This document shows, piece by piece, positions 60,910-64,000 of a stretch of DNA of 64,000 bases. Position 1 is the stretch's first letter; every line of letters begins with the position of its first letter. Location: NCBI RefSeq assembly GCF_022921115.1, contig NZ_CP095075.1:1688001-1752000 (forward strand), written 5' to 3'. The position numbers were made by a program, and so were the translations under genes. This DNA comes from Halobacillus amylolyticus. GTDB lineage: Bacteria; Bacillota; Bacilli; Bacillales; Halobacillaceae. The notes beneath the pieces were generated by a model. That model was not told where the DNA came from. It was given only the letters and a program-made list of their open reading frames with translations, and did no database searches.

Positions 60910-62292
60910 TTGACGAAACAAATTATTTTAAATGCCTTTGAAATGAATAGCGCGATGCACAATTCTCATGGGTTGTGGAAACATCCAAGAAGTCAGCGCC
61001 ACCGCCGCTATAAAGACTTAGATTACTGGATGGACTTAGCTAAACTATTAGAAAGAGGCAAATTTGATGCCGTGTTTCTCGCCGATGTACTAGGAATCTA
61101 TGACGTTTATAAAAAAAGTAAAGACCCCTCGATCCGTGATGGATTGCAGGTTCCTTTAAATGATCCTGCCCTGGTTATTCCAGCGATGGCCAGCGTGACC
61201 AAGCATTTATCCTTTGCGATGACGGTCAGCACCACCTATGAAGCTCCATTCGGGAATGCTCGGCGTTTCTCCACCCTCGATCACCTGACTAAAGGACGTA
61301 TCGCGTGGAACGTGGTTACCTCTTACCTGCCAAATGCCGCGCGCAACTTTGGCCTTGAGAATATGATCAAACACGACGAACGCTACGATATCGCTGATGA
61401 ATATCTTGATGTGTCTTATAAGCTCTGGGAGACGAGCTGGGAAGATGATGCCGTCGTTGAAGATGTCGAAAATAACACACTGGTTGATCCGGATAAAGTT
61501 CATGAAATTAATCACGAAGGAAAATACTTTTCCGTGGAAGGGCCGCACCTGAGTGAACCATCCTTACAACGGACACCTGTCCTCTATCAAGCCGGCACAT
61601 CCGAACGCGGACGCGAATTCGCCTCCAAGCACGCCGAGTGTATCTTTGTCGGCGGCCCGACACCAGAGCGAATTCACTACTATGCCGATGATATTCGTAA
61701 GCGTGCGGAAAACCACGGCCGCAATCCAGATAATATTAAAATCTTCTCCTTCCTTAGCGTGATTGTTGGCGAAACAACAGAGGAAGCGGAACAAAAGTTT
61801 GAAGAATACGCACGTCACTGGAGTGCAGATGCCGCTAAAGCACAATACGGAGCAAGCGGCTATGACATCGGCGAGTATGAAGAAATGGATCCAGATCTTC
61901 CTTTTGAATACACAAAGTCCACAGAAGGCGGCCACTATAAAGCGGCCACACTAACAAAAGACGCACCTAAGAAGCTAACCGTTGGCGAAGTGCTCAATCG
62001 CTTTGAGTCACCAGACCGTAATAGTATTATCGTTGGAAATCCGACTGAGGTTGCCGACGCAATCCAGTTTCAATTTGAAGAGTCGGGTGTGGATGGCTTT
62101 AACTTGAACCATTTAGTAACCCCTGGGGATCTGGAAGACTTTGTTGATTTGGTGATACCAGAGCTGCAAGAGCGTGGATTGTATAAGAAGGATTACCAGG
62201 AGGGTACGTTGAGAGAGAAGCTGTTTCCGCATGGGGAAAGTGGGCTGCCTGAGGATCATCCTGGGAGTCAATATAGATATTCATTAACGTGA
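60910..62292 (+). CDS. NtaA/SnaA/DszA-family FMN-dependent monooxygenase
   Basis: A 460-residue bacterial-luciferase-like monooxygenase of the nitrilotriacetate/DszA group, which oxidises N- or S-containing substrates with reduced FMN and O2. Motifs: 'WKHPRSQRHRRYKDLDYWMD' near the start (in part), 'FDAVFLADVLGIYDVY', 'GRIAWNVVTSYLPNAARNFG' and 'LYQAGTSERGREFASKHAE'. The start is TTG with AGGGAGG seven bases upstream. Control by a SAM riboswitch marks it as a sulfur-starvation gene, so an organosulfur substrate (for example dimethyl sulfide, sulfone or an S-alkyl cysteine) is favoured. A separate flavin reductase must supply FMNH2; none is adjacent. Confidence 0.9.
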   Translation: MTKQIILNAFEMNSAMHNSHGLWKHPRSQRHRRYKDLDYWMDLAKLLERGKFDAVFLADVLGIYDVYKKSKDPSIRDGLQVPLNDPALVIPAMASVTKHLSFAMTVSTTYEAPFGNARRFSTLDHLTKGRIAWNVVTSYLPNAARNFGLENMIKHDERYDIADEYLDVSYKLWETSWEDDAVVEDVENNTLVDPDKVHEINHEGKYFSVEGPHLSEPSLQRTPVLYQAGTSERGREFASKHAECIFVGGPTPERIHYYADDIRKRAENHGRNPDNIKIFSFLSVIVGETTEEAEQKFEEYARHWSADAAKAQYGASGYDIGEYEEMDPDLPFEYTKSTEGGHYKAATLTKDAPKKLTVGEVLNRFESPDRNSIIVGNPTEVADAIQFQFEESGVDGFNLNHLVTPGDLEDFVDLVIPELQERGLYKKDYQEGTLREKLFPHGESGLPEDHPGSQYRYSLT

Positions 62293-62434
62293 TTATCTTG
62301 ATGGGCTAAAGTTGACATCTCTACTATCCCATCAGTAATACACGCAAGAAACACTAGCTGTCAATAATAAACGAATCGCGATAATACAACACAAATCAAT
62401 TTTACAATTTTAAAAAATAGGTTATAATGAGATT

Positions 62435-62577
62435 AGAATAGTTGCACATACTAAAAAAGACCGTTGGTGCTGTCACACCAACGATCAGGTACAATAGCCC
62501 TTCAAGGGAGCAGCTCACATAGAGCTTTTGGAAATAACTACCCACATGCTTGCCAGGCCTATGGGTGGTTATTTTTT
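62435..62577 (+). ncRNA. RatA/SR4-like antitoxin RNA (antisense to toxin mRNA)
   Basis: Promoter TTTACA (62401-62406), 16 bp, TATAAT (62423-62428), start near 62435. It ends at a terminator AAATAACTACCCA (62532-62544) with TGGGTGGTTATTT (62562-62574) and T-run. The terminator loop and stem overlap the 3' end of the toxin frame, so the RNA is complementary to the 3' half of the toxin mRNA, as in the txpA/RatA and bsrG/SR4 systems of B. subtilis. Confidence 0.75.
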
Positions 62578-62649
62578 ATGGTTTGACAGTATAGCAACAA
62601 TTAAAGTTCCGAAAGAAATTATCAGAAACAGTGTTTCGAATACTGTCAT
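62569..62649 (-). CDS. Putative holin-like type I toxin peptide (26 residues, TxpA/BsrG-like)
   Basis: Encodes MTVFETLFLIISFGTLIVAI then LSNHKK: a short polar N-terminus, one hydrophobic helix and a basic end. 'M-(T/S)-x-(F/Y)-E-x-L-x-L-x-I-x-F' is the signature of the holin-like toxin family that includes TxpA and BsrG. AGGGGGTG lies seven bases before the ATG. The mRNA would start near 62716 (extended -10 TGCTATACT, 62723-62731) and end at a hairpin at 62462-62483 (CGTTGGTG/CACCAACG, then T6), so it overlaps the antisense RNA fully at its 3' side. The peptide would depolarise or disrupt the membrane when the antitoxin RNA is lost. Confidence 0.78.
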   Translation of the reverse strand: MTVFETLFLIISFGTLIVAILSNHKK

Positions 62650-62877
62650 ATCGGATCACCCCCTTTCATCTTACAGTTAGGGGAATGAACCGCACCCATG
62701 AAAGCCCTATCATACTAGTATTAGTATAGCAGAAATAATAGGATTCACCATAATGTTTTAAGACTACATACTACCGCAATCCCTTCTCTTGGCTTGGAAC
62801 CTTCTTCCCTTTATCCAATTAAGAATATATCCCTTGTTATGAATCTATATCATTAATCAAGGTAACTAGAAAAAAGA

Positions 62878-62911
62878 AAGCATAAATAGCCAAAACGGCT
62901 ATTTATGCTTC
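62878..62911 (-). terminator. Terminator overlapping the mqo stop codon
   Basis: AAGCATAAATAGCC pairs with GGCTATTTATGCTT across AAAA. The right arm includes the mqo stop (62903-62905), and T residues follow on the minus strand. Confidence 0.8.
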
Positions 62912-64000
62912 TTGTAAGACACGAGTTTCCTGTTCCTGCTCAGGATTCGTTTTTTTTTGATCGTCTAAGTTGAGCGCTTGCGCTGTCGACGTATGAATTT
63001 CCTGGATAAGCTCTGGGTTTTCCACTAGCTTCTTGCCATAAGAAGGAATCATTTCTTTGATTTTCGGTTCCCATTCTTTGATATGCTGCGGAAAGCATTT
63101 TTCCATTAATTCAAGCATAACGGAAACGGCCGTAGAAGCACCTGGGGAAGCACCGAGCAAGGCCGCGATCGAGCCGTCAGCAGAATGAACAAGTTCCGTA
63201 CCAAATTGAAGGGTTCCTTTGCCGCCGTCCTTCGTATCTTTGATTACTTGCACACGTTGACCGGCTGTGACTAAGTCCCAATCCTCGCTCTTGGCGTTTG
63301 GAATAAACTCACGTAACTGTTCCATGCGCTGTTCTTTGGATAAAATGACTTGTTCAATCAAGTATTTCGTCAACGAAGCGTTTTTTACGCCTGCCGAGAT
63401 CATCGTTGCAAGATTATCCTTGCGTACGGATGTTATCAAATCAAGCAAAGAGCCCGTTTTTAAAAACTTCGGTGAAAAGCCGGCAAACGGTCCAAACAGC
63501 AGTGATGTTTTATTGTCGATAAAACGTGTATCCAAATGCGGCACAGACATTGGTGGAGCTCCCACCTTGGCTTTGCCGTACACTTTGGCATGATGCTGTT
63601 CGATCACTTCCTGATTATTACACACCATAAACTGTCCGCTTACCGGGAAACCTCCGATATGTTTGGATTCAGGAATACCAGTCTTTTGCAGCAAGTGGAG
63701 ACTTCCACCGCCCCCGCCGATAAACACAAAATCAGACGTATGGGTTTCAAGTTTATTATTAGCGAGATCCTGGACCGTCACTTCCCATGCGCCATCGTCA
63801 GTCCGCTTGATGTCCTCAACACTATGCTTATAATTGACATCAAGGTCTGTACTTTCCAAGGTGTCAAACAACTTACGTGTTAACACTCCAAAGTTAACAT
63901 CTGTTCCCGCATCGATTTTTGTAGCGGCTATCGCTTCATTCGAAGTCCGGCCACTCATGATCAGCGGAATCCATTCTTTCAATGTTTCCGGATCATCGGA
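62903..64000 (-). CDS. mqo: Malate:quinone oxidoreductase, C-terminal part (5' end beyond the window)
   Basis: The frame is open to the right edge, giving the last ~365 of about 500 residues. It oxidises malate to oxaloacetate at the membrane with FAD, passing electrons to quinone. Family text: '[24 protein letters not shown]', in pieces, '[21 protein letters not shown]', '[11 protein letters not shown]', '[27 protein letters not shown]' in pieces, and '[18 protein letters not shown]'. All are standard Mqo. The transcript ends in a hairpin that overlaps the stop codon. Confidence 0.95.
   Translation of the reverse strand, partial: SDDPETLKEWIPLIMSGRTSNEAIAATKIDAGTDVNFGVLTRKLFDTLESTDLDVNYKHSVEDIKRTDDGAWEVTVQDLANNKLETHTSDFVFIGGGGGSLHLLQKTGIPESKHIGGFPVSGQFMVCNNQEVIEQHHAKVYGKAKVGAPPMSVPHLDTRFIDNKTSLLFGPFAGFSPKFLKTGSLLDLITSVRKDNLATMISAGVKNASLTKYLIEQVILSKEQRMEQLREFIPNAKSEDWDLVTAGQRVQVIKDTKDGGKGTLQFGTELVHSADGSIAALLGASPGASTAVSVMLELMEKCFPQHIKEWEPKIKEMIPSYGKKLVENPELIQEIHTSTAQALNLDDQKKTNPEQEQETRVLQEA

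Overview
The base composition, Bacillus-type ribosome-binding sites (AAAGGAGG), families such as YpjP, YkvA and AlaR/AlaT, two S-box riboswitches and a TxpA-like type I toxin all point to a Firmicute of the Bacillaceae. A halotolerant or soil/marine genus is plausible because sodium symporters are frequent. The species cannot be named from the sequence. No rRNA or tRNA gene was seen.

Layout. 1-3191: membrane-linked GMC dehydrogenase (subunit 3 plus flavoprotein) followed by tatA-tatC. 3660-9250: small membrane protein, YkvA-like protein, CNNM/CorC-type transporter, nucleoside hydrolase, flavin reductase and MFS permease. 9378-16633: a catabolic operon (CaiB-type CoA-transferase, HMG-CoA-lyase-like enzyme, LeuCD-like hydro-lyase, small membrane protein, frameshifted SSS symporter) with a divergent GntR regulator and three TGTATACA sites. 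I read it as a citraconate/(R)-citramalate degradation route. 16715-20339: lipoprotein alpha-carbonic anhydrase, maltose acetyltransferase, FAH-family hydrolase and tartrate/D-malate dehydrogenase.

20419-31369: a complete type I-C CRISPR-Cas system. The array has 44 repeats and 43 spacers, and the genes run cas3-cas5c-cas8c-cas7-cas4-cas1-cas2 towards it. An internal Shine-Dalgarno and GTG start inside cas8c predicts a separate Cas11c. 31370-34326 is a scar zone: decayed type I toxin-antitoxin, DUF1643 pseudogene with an expanded 5-bp repeat, IS4-type transposase remnant, and an RraA-family gene.

34327-42732: complete biotin-independent malonate decarboxylase operon (mdcH-A-B-C-DE-G, with beta and gamma subunits fused), its GntR regulator and the MadL/MadM transporter. 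43420-48999: an amidase, an M20 hydrolase, two unassigned membrane proteins and a carbamoylase-like hydrolase. Their promoter region is a diverged copy of the madLM promoter and carries the same GTCGAC boxes, which suggests shared control.

49191-58006: YwnF-like protein, PLL-type beta-propeller lectin, YpjP, a twice-frameshifted membrane protein gene, alaR-alaT, HAD phosphatase, a frameshifted aminoglycoside-phosphotransferase-like gene and a GIY-YIG protein. 58379-62292: two divergent SAM-I riboswitches, one controlling an SSS symporter with a 32-residue partner and the other an NtaA/DmoA-like monooxygenase. This is probably an organosulfur scavenging unit. 62435-62716: an apparently intact type I toxin-antitoxin pair. 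62903-64000: 3' part of mqo.

Several genes carry single-base shifts, two of them in G-runs. Some may be assembly errors rather than real decay.
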